Notes: generated from the sequence alone by a model not told the origin. A stretch of 64,000 bases of DNA from Limnobacter humi (GCF_024518835.1 NZ_JANIGO010000004.1:186001-250000), one strand, 5' to 3'. Shown: positions 36,264-45,946, counted from the stretch's first letter. A program made the numbers and translations.

Positions 36264-37474
36264 GGTCGAGCCTTTCGGGCGTCAGCTTGGGGTTCAAACT
36301 CGCCCAGCAGCATGGCATTGAGTTGATCCTGCTCCTGCTGGCCGCGCTGGTAGGCCGCTTGCAGGTCGTCTTCCGTCGGCAAGCCATCGGGTTCCGGTTC
36401 GGCCAGGTGGAGCCAATTGGGTTGCCGTTGCCAAAATTTCAAACGCTGCGTCCAACCGCTGCGGGCGGTTCGCCACCCGTGTTGACCCATCAGGGTCCAA
36501 TCAAACGCCAAACCGGCCAGGCGCATGGGTTCAAGCACTTCAGCTTCCAATATGTTGAAAGCCGCCGTGGAGCCCCCCCAACCGTCGAAGTCCACCACGT
36601 AGACGGTCGATGGCTGGGCGTCCGGTGTACGGGTGCCCTTCAACAATTGGGTCCAAAACACGATGCGATTCAACGCTTCACCGCCGGCATCGGTGATTTT
36701 GACAGCATCAAACACGCCGTCCAACCCCACGGATTTCACTGTGGGCAGCGCCTCGGCGGCCTGCCAACTGCGGCCACCGCCCCAAAACCACAAGGCGTTC
36801 AACGGCTTTAAGCCCCGTTGCTCACGGACTTGATTGAAGGGTGCATTGTGCAATTCCACCTGAAGGTTCAGCCACATGCGGCGCCAGGCAGCGCAATCAT
36901 CATCCATGGGCAAATAGTCGGTGAGCCGAATGCCTTGCACCGACCAAGGCGAGGCCTGTTCCATGGGCAGCGGGGTGTTGTTACTCAACGCCGTGTGAAA
37001 TCCCGGTGGCCCGTCCAAGCGCCAGCCCTGTGCTTCCAGTTCACCTTGCACCACAGACCAAAACGCAGCCAGGTCGGCTTGGCTGATTTGAAGCACCTCA
37101 GGCGGCGTGAATTGCACACCGTCCCGGTTCAGTTCGAGGTTGCCCACACTGGCAAAAAATCGTGTGAAATCGGGTGCCTGCGCATTGAACATCGCCCAGG
37201 CTGGATACTGGTCGAACTTTGCAAGCCCATTGGGATCCAAGCTGTTCAATAACCAGGCCTCAACCCGGTCAAGCTGCCCGCTGGGCTGGTGCACATCGGG
37301 CTGACTGCGGGCCATGACCTGAAGCAAGCCGGTTGGCAAACCCTGGAAAATCTGACTGGGCGACTGGCTTTGGCCCCTCGCACCTTGGGATCGCTGGAGG
37401 CGGGCCAGTGCAGCCTCGGGAACGAGAATGTTGGGGACGAGAACCCGCAAAGGCGCATGGTGGGTGTTGGACAC
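36260..37474 (-). CDS. RpfE-like conserved protein next to recJ
   Basis: A protein of about 404 residues with the hallmark NALWFWGGG, followed by VVDFDGWGG. It resembles conserved betaproteobacterial proteins annotated as 'RpfE type', named after a gene beside recJ in the Xanthomonas rpf region. The biochemical role is unknown; the pattern is distantly reminiscent of phosphoglycerate-mutase/alkaline-phosphatase folds, which I cannot confirm. The start is uncertain (GTG at 37474 or 37486, TTG at 37534). It overlaps recJ by 4 bases and is divergent from lolC. Confidence 0.7.
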   Translation of the reverse strand: MSNTHHAPLRVLVPNILVPEAALARLQRSQGARGQSQSPSQIFQGLPTGLLQVMARSQPDVHQPSGQLDRVEAWLLNSLDPNGLAKFDQYPAWAMFNAQAPDFTRFFASVGNLELNRDGVQFTPPEVLQISQADLAAFWSVVQGELEAQGWRLDGPPGFHTALSNNTPLPMEQASPWSVQGIRLTDYLPMDDDCAAWRRMWLNLQVELHNAPFNQVREQRGLKPLNALWFWGGGRSWQAAEALPTVKSVGLDGVFDAVKITDAGGEALNRIVFWTQLLKGTRTPDAQPSTVYVVDFDGWGGSTAAFNILEAEVLEPMRLAGLAFDWTLMGQHGWRTARSGWTQRLKFWQRQPNWLHLAEPEPDGLPTEDDLQAAYQRGQQEQDQLNAMLLGEFEPQADARKARP

Positions 37475-37546
37475 GGTTTTATTCACACTACAATGGGTGC
37501 GCGCTGCACGGGGTGCAGGCACACAAACAATCAATCGGACACAGCT

Positions 37547-38803
37547 GTGATTAGTTTACCCTTTGACGTCGAGATTGCCTTGCGCTACGTGCGCGGTGGT
37601 GGCCACCGCAGTCGCGATCGATTCATTTCGTTCATCTCGGGCTTGTCCATGGCCGGTATTGGCCTCGGCGTTGCGGCGCTCATCGTGGTGCTGTCCGTCA
37701 TGAACGGCTTCCAGAAAGAAGTTCGAGACCGCATGCTGTCGGTCATTGCCCACATCGAAATTCTGGCGCCGCAGGATGGTTTTATCGACCCCGATGACTT
37801 GCGCAAGCAGATCAAGGCTTTCGACCCCGACATTGTAGGCGTGGCGCCCTATGTGGCGGGTGAAAGCATGTTGGCCTATGGCGACTTGCTAAGGCCAGCC
37901 ATTGTGCGCGGTATCGACCCCGCCCTGGAAACCCAGGTGTCCACCTTCCAGCAAGTGGTGGGCGGCACGCTGGCTGACTTGATACCTGGCGAATTCAAAG
38001 TGGTGATTGGTCTGGACCTGGCCCGTCAAATCGGTGTGCAGGTGGGCGACAAAATCACATTAATTGCGCCATCGGGCCAAATGACTCCGGCGGGCATGAT
38101 TCCCCGTCTGCGGGCATTTCAAATCGCCGCCCTGGTGAGCACGGGCCACTATGAATACGACAGTGGCCTGGTGCTGATGAACATCGACGACGCAGCCCGC
38201 TTTTACCGCAGCAATGGGCCCACCGGCTTGCGCGTCAAACTGAAAGACATGAACAGTGCGCCCTTCATGGCCCGCAAACTGGAAAGCAACCTGCCGCCCA
38301 CCGTGTGGGTCCGGGATTGGTCGGTGCAAAACCGCACCTGGTTTGCTGCCGTTCAAACCGAGAAACGGATGATGTTCATTATTCTGACGCTGATTATTGC
38401 CGTGGCCGCTTTCAACCTGGTCTCGATGTTGGTGATGACCGTGAAGGACAAGCGCGGTGAAATTGCCATTTTGCGTACGCTGGGGGCCAGCCCGTTTTCC
38501 ATTCAACGCATTTTCATGTTGCAGGGCGCCTTGGTGGGCTGGATTGGTACATTCCTCGGCGTCACAGCAGGTTGGCTGATGGCCATCAACCTGGGGACTA
38601 TCGTGCCTTTTATTGAACGCACCCTGGGTGTGGAGTTTTTGCCCAAGTCCATTTACTTCATCAGTGAGCTACCCTCAGATCCACGCTTGGGCGATGTCAT
38701 CACCATCGTTTCCGTGGCCTTGGTATTGAGTGTACTGTCCACCATTTACCCCAGCTGGCGAGCATCACGCGCCGAACCCGCCGAGGCACTGCGGTATGAA
38801 TAA
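37547..38803 (+). CDS. lolC: Lipoprotein-releasing ABC transporter permease (LolC/E type)
   Basis: A 418-residue inner-membrane protein with four membrane segments: one near the N-terminus (FISGLSMAGIGLGVAALIVVL) and three near the C-terminus (IILTLIIAVAAFNLVSMLVM, LVGWIGTFLGVTAGWLM, IVSVALVLSVLSTIYP). A large periplasmic domain lies between. It extracts mature lipoproteins from the inner membrane and hands them to LolA. The GTG start (VISLPFDVEIALRYV) fits the family. A single permease gene with lolD suggests a homodimeric or LolF-like arrangement instead of separate LolC and LolE. Confidence 0.9.
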   Translation: MISLPFDVEIALRYVRGGGHRSRDRFISFISGLSMAGIGLGVAALIVVLSVMNGFQKEVRDRMLSVIAHIEILAPQDGFIDPDDLRKQIKAFDPDIVGVAPYVAGESMLAYGDLLRPAIVRGIDPALETQVSTFQQVVGGTLADLIPGEFKVVIGLDLARQIGVQVGDKITLIAPSGQMTPAGMIPRLRAFQIAALVSTGHYEYDSGLVLMNIDDAARFYRSNGPTGLRVKLKDMNSAPFMARKLESNLPPTVWVRDWSVQNRTWFAAVQTEKRMMFIILTLIIAVAAFNLVSMLVMTVKDKRGEIAILRTLGASPFSIQRIFMLQGALVGWIGTFLGVTAGWLMAINLGTIVPFIERTLGVEFLPKSIYFISELPSDPRLGDVITIVSVALVLSVLSTIYPSWRASRAEPAEALRYE

Positions 38804-39512
38804 TCCCCATCAACAAGCCCCCGTGGTGTTGGAAACCCGCAGCCTGTCCAAAGCTTTTCAAGGCATTGGTGCGGCCGACCAAGCCACCCAAGTGATCAAG
38901 CACCTTGATCTGCAGATTACGGCGGGCGAAACCGTCGCGATTGTGGGTGCATCGGGCGCCGGCAAAAGCACCTTGCTGCATGTGTTGGGCGGCCTTGAAA
39001 AGGCCGACAGTGGCTCGGTGTTGTGGAGTGGTGAAGCGATTGAGCCTTGGTCGGTCAAGCAGTTGGGCCTGAAGCGCAACCGCCACTTGGGGTTTATTTA
39101 CCAATTTCACCACTTGCTGCCCGAATTTTCCGCGCTGGACAATGTGGCCATGGCGCTGCGCATTGGTGGCCTGAATAAGCGGGATGCACAGGCCCGCAGC
39201 CGAACATTGCTGGAAAAAGTGGGTCTGGCGCATCGTCTGAGCCATCGCCCAGCAGAATTGTCGGGCGGGGAACGCCAGCGTGTGGCCATTGCCCGCGCCA
39301 TGGTGACCCAACCCAAGGCCATTCTGGCCGATGAGCCCACTGGCAACCTGGACCAGGAAACGGCCGATGCCGTGTTCGACCTATTGCTGAATGCCACCCA
39401 GGAACTGGGTACTGCGCTGGTGATTGTGACCCACTCACTGGAACTGGCTTGCCGCTGCAAACGGGTGTTGCGCCTGGAAAAAGGCGAACTGAAACGAGCG
39501 AACGAAGATTGA
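38796..39512 (+). CDS. lolD: Lipoprotein-releasing ABC transporter ATPase
   Basis: A 238-residue ATPase with Walker A GASGAGKST, LolD-type IYQFHHLLPEFSALDNV, signature LSGGERQRVAIARAM, Walker B ILADEPTGNLD, and H-loop VIVTHSLEL. It energises lipoprotein release with the lolC product. The ATG overlaps the lolC stop by 8 bases. LolE is not present, as in other betaproteobacteria. Confidence 0.94.
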   Translation: MNNPHQQAPVVLETRSLSKAFQGIGAADQATQVIKHLDLQITAGETVAIVGASGAGKSTLLHVLGGLEKADSGSVLWSGEAIEPWSVKQLGLKRNRHLGFIYQFHHLLPEFSALDNVAMALRIGGLNKRDAQARSRTLLEKVGLAHRLSHRPAELSGGERQRVAIARAMVTQPKAILADEPTGNLDQETADAVFDLLLNATQELGTALVIVTHSLELACRCKRVLRLEKGELKRANED

Positions 39513-39603
39513 AGTCATTGAGAGTCGAAGTGACCGCAAGAAGATCACGCGGCATTTGGTTTAGACTCTTCACCCCTCATCCTTTTTTTCGACGACACAC
39601 CCT

Positions 39604-40530
39604 ATGTGGTTTAAAAACCTGTTCATTTATCGCCTCCACAACTGGAACGAAACCGCCGACAGCCTGCATGACAAATTGGCTGAACACGGTTTGCCACCCT
39701 GCGGTGGTGGCGACTTGCAAACCCGCGGCTGGGTTGCCCCCAAAGCCGATGGCGAGCCCTTGGTGTTTGAACTGAACAAGCAGTTGCTGATCAGCTTGGG
39801 GGTCGAGAAAAAACTGCTGCCAACCAGTGTGGTGAAGCAATTCACCCAGGCCCGCGTGGCTGAGATTGAAGAACGCGAAGGTTACAAGCCCGGACGTAAG
39901 CAGGTCAAAGACATTAAAGAAGCGGTGGTGACCGAGTTGCTGCCGCGTGCATTCGTCATTCGCAGCCGGACCTACGCCTGGATCAACCCGGTAGACGAAT
40001 TGTTGATCATTGATGCCGGCAGCCCAAGTAAGGCGGAAGATGTCATGAGCCTGCTCATGAAATCGGTACCGGGTCTGGCACTCACCCTGCTGAAAACCAA
40101 GGTGTCACCGGGCACGGCCATGACCCAATGGCTGACCGAGGAGGACAACCCACGCAACTTTACGGTGGACCAGGATTGCGAACTGCGCAGCCGTGGCGAG
40201 CAAGCCGCCACCATCCGCTATGTGAAGCACAGCCTGGACAGTGCGGAAGTGGCCCGACATATCCAAGGAGGAAAAACTGCGACACGCTTGGCACTCACCT
40301 GGGCGGACCGGGTGTCGTTTGTATTGCAGGAAAATTTGCAACTCAAGCGCCTTGCGCCGCTGGATGTACTCAAGGAAAGTGCTGAGCTGGACAAAGACAA
40401 CGATGCATTCGACACCGACTTCGCACTCATGAGTGGTGAACTGCGCAAGCTGATTGCCGATGTGGTGAACCTGCTGGGTGGTGAACTGAAGGTGGGCGAA
40501 AGCGCCAATCAAGACCTGAAAGCGGCCTGA
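39604..40530 (+). CDS. rdgC: Recombination-associated protein RdgC
   Basis: A 308-residue nucleoid-associated DNA-binding protein that limits RecA activity. It starts MWFKNLFIYRLHNW as in family members and has the conserved FVIRSRTYAWINPVDELLII region. Length and pattern are typical. It is convergent with the DUF2062 gene, 12 bases apart. Confidence 0.94.
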   Translation: MWFKNLFIYRLHNWNETADSLHDKLAEHGLPPCGGGDLQTRGWVAPKADGEPLVFELNKQLLISLGVEKKLLPTSVVKQFTQARVAEIEEREGYKPGRKQVKDIKEAVVTELLPRAFVIRSRTYAWINPVDELLIIDAGSPSKAEDVMSLLMKSVPGLALTLLKTKVSPGTAMTQWLTEEDNPRNFTVDQDCELRSRGEQAATIRYVKHSLDSAEVARHIQGGKTATRLALTWADRVSFVLQENLQLKRLAPLDVLKESAELDKDNDAFDTDFALMSGELRKLIADVVNLLGGELKVGESANQDLKAA

Positions 40531-40542
40531 CCTGAACTCTCA

Positions 40543-41100
40543 TCAACCCTGTTCGCGGGCCCGGCGTGCTTTTCGACGGGCCCAACTGAAGCGCACACCA
40601 ATATTCCAACCCACACGCACGGCAAAATACCCCAACACCGACAAGGTGACCATCAGGGCTGGCAAACCCACGGCCAGCGATGGCCCCAAACTCAACATCC
40701 AATCCAGAAGCGCATGCATTGAGCCTGAGAAATGGTGCCAGTCCCAATCAGGCACTGGGTGCATCACTGCGTTCGCACCCGAACCCAGTAACCAATCACC
40801 ATAGGCCACCGCCACAATGTAGAGCGGCACAATGGTGATGGGGTTGGTGTACCAGGTGGTGGCAAATGCCACTGGCAAATTGACCTTGCACACCAATACC
40901 CAGACAAAAGCAGCCGCCACCTGAAATGGGCCTGGAATAAGTCCGCAAAACAAACCAGCGGCAACACCACCAGCGATGCTGCGGCGGTTCAAGGCCCACA
41001 AATTGGGGTGTGCCAGGTGCGACTTGAAATGCCGCAACAACGGTAGCCGCTCAAAGTGTTCGGCAGAGGGCAAATGATGACGAATCCAGCGGCGAATCAT
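40543..41100 (-). CDS. DUF2062 membrane protein
   Basis: A 185-residue inner-membrane protein starting MIRRWIRHHLPS. It has three or four membrane segments (AGGVAAGLFCGLIPGPFQV, VNLPVAFATTWYTNPI, LSLGPSLAVGLPALMVTL) and the family motif F(C)GxIPGPFQ. It ends in a highly basic tail. Function is unknown. ATG 41100 was preferred over an upstream TTG-like start because the family begins at MI/R-RW. Confidence 0.85.
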   Translation of the reverse strand: MIRRWIRHHLPSAEHFERLPLLRHFKSHLAHPNLWALNRRSIAGGVAAGLFCGLIPGPFQVAAAFVWVLVCKVNLPVAFATTWYTNPITIVPLYIVAVAYGDWLLGSGANAVMHPVPDWDWHHFSGSMHALLDWMLSLGPSLAVGLPALMVTLSVLGYFAVRVGWNIGVRFSWARRKARRAREQG

Positions 41101-41115
41101 GGCAAACTCAACAAC

Positions 41116-41907
41116 ATGTGGACAGACACACACCTACATTTGGATGCACAGGAATATGACCACGACCGGATGGCTGTGGTTTCACGCGCGCTGAAAGAAC
41201 ATGTTAACCGGTTTGTGTTACCAGCCGTGCATGCGGACCATTTTAATGCTCTGATTGCACTTGCCCATCGCACACCCGGGGCAGTCTATTGCTTGGGCAT
41301 TCACCCGCTTTTTGTGCACCAGTCCACGGACTACCATTTGGATACGCTTCGAGATGCACTTCAGCAGAACAGAGACGATCCCTTGCTGGCGGGCGTTGGG
41401 GAAATCGGTCTGGACGGTTTTGTACCCGGGTTGGACTGGAATCGGCAGGTGAAATTTTTTCACGCCCAATTGAAGATGGCTCGGGACTTTGATCTGCCGG
41501 TGGTGATGCACGTGCGCAAAGCGCAGGACCCGATCCTGAAAGGCCTGCGAATGTTCAAGCCCACCAGTGGCATTGCCCACGCATTCAACGGCAGCTTTCA
41601 GCAAGCTGACCATTTTTTGAATCTGCAGATGAAACTGGGCTTCGGCGGCGCTTGCACTTTTACACGGGCGCTGCAACTTCGGCGATTGGCTGCTGACTTA
41701 CCCGCCGAGGCACTGGTGCTGGAAACCGACGGGCCTGACATTGCACCGGAATGGATCAACAGACAGCGCAATGAACCCGCCCACCTGCCCCGCATCGCGA
41801 CCGTGATAGCGGCCCTGCGGGGCAAGGAACTGACCGAACTGGCCCGTATCGTGCACAACAATACAATCGACGCGTTGCCAGCGCTGGCACGGATCCCAAT
41901 CGCCTGA
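41116..41907 (+). CDS. TatD-family metal-dependent hydrolase
   Basis: A 263-residue TIM-barrel nuclease/hydrolase: metal ligands in TDTHLHLDA, VGEIGLDGF, PVVMHVRKA, and LETDGPDIAPEW. TatD enzymes act as Mg-dependent 3'-5' exonucleases or D-aminoacyl-tRNA deacylase-like hydrolases; the exact substrate is unknown. It lies immediately before comEC. ATG 41116 is used because TDTHLH is the family start. Confidence 0.9.
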   Translation: MWTDTHLHLDAQEYDHDRMAVVSRALKEHVNRFVLPAVHADHFNALIALAHRTPGAVYCLGIHPLFVHQSTDYHLDTLRDALQQNRDDPLLAGVGEIGLDGFVPGLDWNRQVKFFHAQLKMARDFDLPVVMHVRKAQDPILKGLRMFKPTSGIAHAFNGSFQQADHFLNLQMKLGFGGACTFTRALQLRRLAADLPAEALVLETDGPDIAPEWINRQRNEPAHLPRIATVIAALRGKELTELARIVHNNTIDALPALARIPIA

Positions 41908-41988
41908 ACGTCATTTGGGCGGCACTGGGCGGGTCATCCATGTTCACCGCCTCGGGTTAAATCGCCAGCACCATGACAAGCTTGGCGC

Positions 41989-44421
41989 ATGCAAACCACC
42001 AGCCCACCCCGATTCCGTGTACTGATCACTGCGTTCGTGCTCGGTATCTGGTTGTGCAGCCTCAGCCCTGCCCAGTGGTTGCTGCCATGGGCTGCGCATG
42101 CGCTTGTGGGGCTGGGCATATGCCTCACCCTGTGGATGGCGGCCAAGCGATCCGCCTCAGCATGGCCGGTGATCCAGTGGTGTCTGCTGGTGGGGGTTTG
42201 TGCAACCGGCTATGGCTGGATGGCGTTGGACAGTACCAGTACATTGACCAAACGCATTGCCTTGGAATGCCATCAACGCCATGTGAATACAACGTTCCAG
42301 TTGCTGGAGCTGAGCATGCGAACAGGCGGTTTTGCGCGCGCGGTGCTTCAGACCACCACCGCCAGCGATTGCCTGACAAAACGCGCTCAGGTACAAATCC
42401 GCTTGCCCCTGTCGCAAGCGGTCACCTTGCAGATTGGTGACCACTACACGACCAGGCTCACCCTGCGAGCCTTGCATCCCACCAAAAATTTTGATGGATT
42501 CTCCATTGAACCCCATTGGATGCAGACCGGCCTGTCGGGGTTTGCGCAAGCGACTGAGGACTTCACACCAGTCGACAGCCTGAACACCGTCTGGCAACGC
42601 CTGCAACATTGGCCGGCCCGTGTTCGCTGGTCACTGACGCAATGGGTGATGCAAGCCCTGGACGGCCACAGCCAGCAGGCCCTCACCCTGGCTTTGCTCA
42701 CCGGCGACCAGGGGCTGATCGACCCTGACCATCGCACCCTGTATGCCAACACCGGCATTGCCCATTTGGTGGCCATTTCGGGTTTACATATCACGCTGTT
42801 TGCCCAGTTGTTCGGTGGGTTACTCGGGCAACTGTGGCGGCTTAGCCCCGGCCTGTGCCTTCGATACCCGGCTGGACAGGTGGGCCTGGCGGGCGGCGCT
42901 GGATTGGCGCTGGTGTATGCACTGACCTCCGGTTGGCAGGCACCGGCGCAACGCACGGTTTACATGCTGGCACTGACCGTTTGGCTGCTGCACCGGCAAG
43001 GCCGGGTCAATCCATGGGACGTGTGGTTCACCGCTGTTTTTCTGTGCGTGCTTGGCAGCCCCTGGAGCCTCTACGACACCGGCTTTCAGCTCAGTTTTGC
43101 TGCCATTGCAACATTGATCTTTTCCAGCCACGGTCATTACCGATTGAACAAACGCTGGCCAGACTGGCTGACCGAACCGGTTCGCGCCCAATTCGCGGTC
43201 ACCATGGGTTTGCTCGTTCCCTCGGTGCTGCTATTTAACCAGCAGTCCATCCTTAGTCCGTTGGCCAACGCAATCGCCATCCCCTGGATGAGCATCGTCA
43301 GCACACCACTGACCTTGCTGGGCGGGCTGGGCCACCAAACTTGGGCGCTACGTCTCGCTGGCGACTCTCTAACCCTGCTGGAGAATGCCCTCATTTGGTT
43401 ACAAGCACTGTGTCCACCAGTCATGGCCATTCATCAACCCAGACCGTGGGTATTGTGCTTCGTCACAATCGGCTGTGTCGGCCTGATGCTGCCCCGCTGG
43501 GTATTTCCGCGCACTCTGGCCATCCCGCTGATTGCCCTGCTGGCCTGGCCAGCAGCCCGACCCGCCCCCGGCGAATTCTGGGTGACGGCGCTCGACATTG
43601 GTCAAGGCACTGCAGTGGCCGTTCAAACCCACCAGCATGATCTGGTGTTTGACACCGGACCCGCACCCACACCACAAAGCGACCAAGGGCGGTTGGTGGT
43701 GGTGCCGTGGCTGAAAGCCCATCTGAGCGGCCCACTGGATGCGTTGTGGATTTCCCATGGCGATGCAGACCATAGCGGTGGCGCCACTGCCGTGCTGGCT
43801 CAATGGCCCGTCAAGGCATTCAGCAGTTCATTGCCACCCACACATCCACTTCAACGTGCTGCCCGTTTAAATGGTGAGCAACATTCTCGCCATGTGCTGG
43901 TGTCGGATTGTCATCAGCAAACAGCCTGGCAATGGGACGGTGTGCTGTTTGAACCCATTCCGATTCATCAAAACCTCGCAGAGGACCGTCGCTGGACAGA
44001 CAACAACCGCAGTTGTGTGTTGCGGATTCGAAATGCAGCGCACAGTGTGCTGTTAACTGGGGACATCGAGGCATTTGCGGAACAACAATTGCTGACCCAG
44101 CACCCAGCGCAAGCCTTGCGCAGCGACATCCTGTTTGCCCCACACCATGGTTCAAAAACATCGTCCAGCCCGCCCTTTCTGGCGGCCGTTCAGCCGCAGT
44201 TGGTCATCATTCAATCCGGCTGGAGCAACCGCTACCATCATCCACACCCCAGCGTGCTGGAGCGCTACGCGCAGCAAGGCCTGAGCACGCTGAACACAGC
44301 CCAAGTTGGTGCAATTCGACTGTATTTGGGTGTGGATGCATCACCGCCGCGGGTGGAAACCGCCGCAGAAAGCCGAGCCGGTTTGTGGTCGGCGCACGAA
44401 AACAGTGCAGACCAGCACTGA
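41989..44421 (+). CDS. comEC: DNA internalisation competence protein ComEC/Rec2
   Basis: An 810-residue inner-membrane channel protein for uptake of transforming DNA. Residues 20-70 have two membrane segments, followed by the DUF4131 OB-like region. The competence domain has the motif HLVAISGLHITLF and several membrane segments (residues about 260-520). The metallo-beta-lactamase-like C-terminal domain has WISHGDADHSGG and FAPHHGSKTSSS. It indicates potential natural competence; no other com genes are in the window. Confidence 0.92.
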   Translation: MQTTSPPRFRVLITAFVLGIWLCSLSPAQWLLPWAAHALVGLGICLTLWMAAKRSASAWPVIQWCLLVGVCATGYGWMALDSTSTLTKRIALECHQRHVNTTFQLLELSMRTGGFARAVLQTTTASDCLTKRAQVQIRLPLSQAVTLQIGDHYTTRLTLRALHPTKNFDGFSIEPHWMQTGLSGFAQATEDFTPVDSLNTVWQRLQHWPARVRWSLTQWVMQALDGHSQQALTLALLTGDQGLIDPDHRTLYANTGIAHLVAISGLHITLFAQLFGGLLGQLWRLSPGLCLRYPAGQVGLAGGAGLALVYALTSGWQAPAQRTVYMLALTVWLLHRQGRVNPWDVWFTAVFLCVLGSPWSLYDTGFQLSFAAIATLIFSSHGHYRLNKRWPDWLTEPVRAQFAVTMGLLVPSVLLFNQQSILSPLANAIAIPWMSIVSTPLTLLGGLGHQTWALRLAGDSLTLLENALIWLQALCPPVMAIHQPRPWVLCFVTIGCVGLMLPRWVFPRTLAIPLIALLAWPAARPAPGEFWVTALDIGQGTAVAVQTHQHDLVFDTGPAPTPQSDQGRLVVVPWLKAHLSGPLDALWISHGDADHSGGATAVLAQWPVKAFSSSLPPTHPLQRAARLNGEQHSRHVLVSDCHQQTAWQWDGVLFEPIPIHQNLAEDRRWTDNNRSCVLRIRNAAHSVLLTGDIEAFAEQQLLTQHPAQALRSDILFAPHHGSKTSSSPPFLAAVQPQLVIIQSGWSNRYHHPHPSVLERYAQQGLSTLNTAQVGAIRLYLGVDASPPRVETAAESRAGLWSAHENSADQH

Positions 44422-44468
44422 CACTGTTAACTTTCTAAAACAGGGGCCGCTTTCAGGCTGAATATGCT

Positions 44469-44484
44469 TGGCACGCTTCTTGTT
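44469..44484 (+). promoter_or_regulatory. Sigma-54 promoter candidate
   Basis: TTGGCACG-CTTC-TTGTT: TGGCAC (44469-44474) and TTGTT (44480-44484) with the exact GG-N10-G(C) spacing. Only the C of the -12 GC is replaced by T. It lies 33 bases before the ATG of the ATP-grasp gene. It would need an enhancer-binding activator and may tie this cluster to nitrogen limitation. Confidence 0.55.
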
Positions 44485-44516
44485 AAACAGAGGGGACAGA
44501 AGAAGGAATCCACACC

Positions 44517-45932
44517 ATGTCCATCCCGGCATTTGATGAAATGCGCAGCGCCCAAGGCGCTGTGCGGACCCACTATCAAGACTTTGCAAAATGGCTGGAC
44601 AGCCAGGCTGCCGAGCGATTGCACAACAAACGGGCAGAGGCGGATCTGATCTTTCGCCGTGTGGGCATCACGTTCGCGGTGTACGGCGACGATGCAGGCA
44701 CTGAACGATTGATTCCCTTTGATATCGTGCCGCGCATTATTCCGGCTGCCGAATGGAAAATTCTGGAAACAGGCCTACGCCAACGGGTGACAGCACTCAA
44801 CCTGTTTTTGAAAGACATCTACAACGAGCAGCGCATTCTGAAAGCGGGCTTGATACCGCCCGAACAGATCTTTGAAAACGAGCAGTACCGCCGCGAAATG
44901 CAAGGCGTGAAAGTGACGGGCGACATCTACGCCCACATTGCTGGCGTGGATGTGGTGCGGGCAGGCCAAGGCGAGTTTTATGTGCTGGAAGACAACCTGC
45001 GGGTGCCCTCGGGCGTGAGCTACATGCTGGAAAACCGCAAAATGATGATGCGACTGTTTCCGGAACTGTTTGCCCGCAACCGGGTAGCCCCCGTGGAGCA
45101 TTACCCCGACAAACTGCTGGAAAACCTGCGCAGTGTGTCGCCCCGCCAGGGCAGCGAACCCACGGTGGTGGTGCTCACCCCGGGCATGTACAACTCCGCC
45201 TACTTTGAACATGCCTTCCTGGCCCAGCAAATGGGTGTGGAATTGGTGGAAGGCAAAGACCTGTTTGTGGACGACGACGTGCTGTACATGCGCACCACCC
45301 AGGGCCCACAGCGCGTGGACGTGATTTACCGCCGACTGGACGACGATTTTCTCGACCCCAAAGCCTTCCGACATGACTCCCAACTGGGCGTTCCTGGCTT
45401 GCTGGCGGCCTACCGTGCAGGCAATGTGACGCTGTGCAATGCGATTGGAACCGGCGTGGCCGACGACAAGTCCATCTACCCTTACGTGCCCGATATGATT
45501 CGCTTTTACCTCAGCGAAGAACCCATCATCCACAATGTACCGACGTGGATGTGCCGCAAGCCGGAACACTTGAAAGAGGTGCTGGCCAAGCTGCCGGAAT
45601 TGGTGGTGAAGGAAGTACACGGTGCGGGCGGCTACGGCATGTTGGTTGGCCCGGCTTCCACCCAAGCACAGATTGAAGAATTCCGTGCCAAGCTGATTGC
45701 AGACCCGGCCAAGTTCATTGCGCAACCCACCCTGGCCTTGTCCACTTGCCCCACCTTTGTGGAATCGGGCTTGGCACCCCGCCACATCGACCTGCGCCCT
45801 TTTGTGCTCTCCGGCAGCAAGGTCTCGTTGATTCCTGGCGGCCTAAGCCGAGTGGCCCTGCGCGAAGGCTCACTGGTGGTGAACAGCAGCCAGGGCGGTG
45901 GCACCAAAGACACGTGGGTACTGGAACGCTAA
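44517..45932 (+). CDS. Stand-alone circularly permuted ATP-grasp ligase (DUF404/DUF407)
   Basis: A 471-residue single-domain ligase: YNEQRILKAGLIPPEQIF, EDNLRVPSGVSYMLENR, LTPGMYNSAYFEHAFLAQQM, HDSQLGVPGLL. The nucleotide-binding Lys365 lies in LVVKEVHGAGGYGM, followed by HIDLRPFVL and SSQGGGTKDTWV at the C-terminus. It belongs to the family predicted to form peptide bonds with ATP. It keeps motifs that look altered in its fused homologue at 28056. It is followed by an alpha-E gene after 14 bases with an AGAGGAGGA ribosome binding site, and is preceded by a sigma-54 promoter candidate. Confidence 0.93.
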   Translation: MSIPAFDEMRSAQGAVRTHYQDFAKWLDSQAAERLHNKRAEADLIFRRVGITFAVYGDDAGTERLIPFDIVPRIIPAAEWKILETGLRQRVTALNLFLKDIYNEQRILKAGLIPPEQIFENEQYRREMQGVKVTGDIYAHIAGVDVVRAGQGEFYVLEDNLRVPSGVSYMLENRKMMMRLFPELFARNRVAPVEHYPDKLLENLRSVSPRQGSEPTVVVLTPGMYNSAYFEHAFLAQQMGVELVEGKDLFVDDDVLYMRTTQGPQRVDVIYRRLDDDFLDPKAFRHDSQLGVPGLLAAYRAGNVTLCNAIGTGVADDKSIYPYVPDMIRFYLSEEPIIHNVPTWMCRKPEHLKEVLAKLPELVVKEVHGAGGYGMLVGPASTQAQIEEFRAKLIADPAKFIAQPTLALSTCPTFVESGLAPRHIDLRPFVLSGSKVSLIPGGLSRVALREGSLVVNSSQGGGTKDTWVLER

Positions 45933-45946
45933 GAGGAGGACACACC

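Noticed and set aside
44775-45785. 336-codon minus-strand frame opposite the stand-alone ATP-grasp gene
   Set aside because: Antisense shadow of a conserved enzyme gene.
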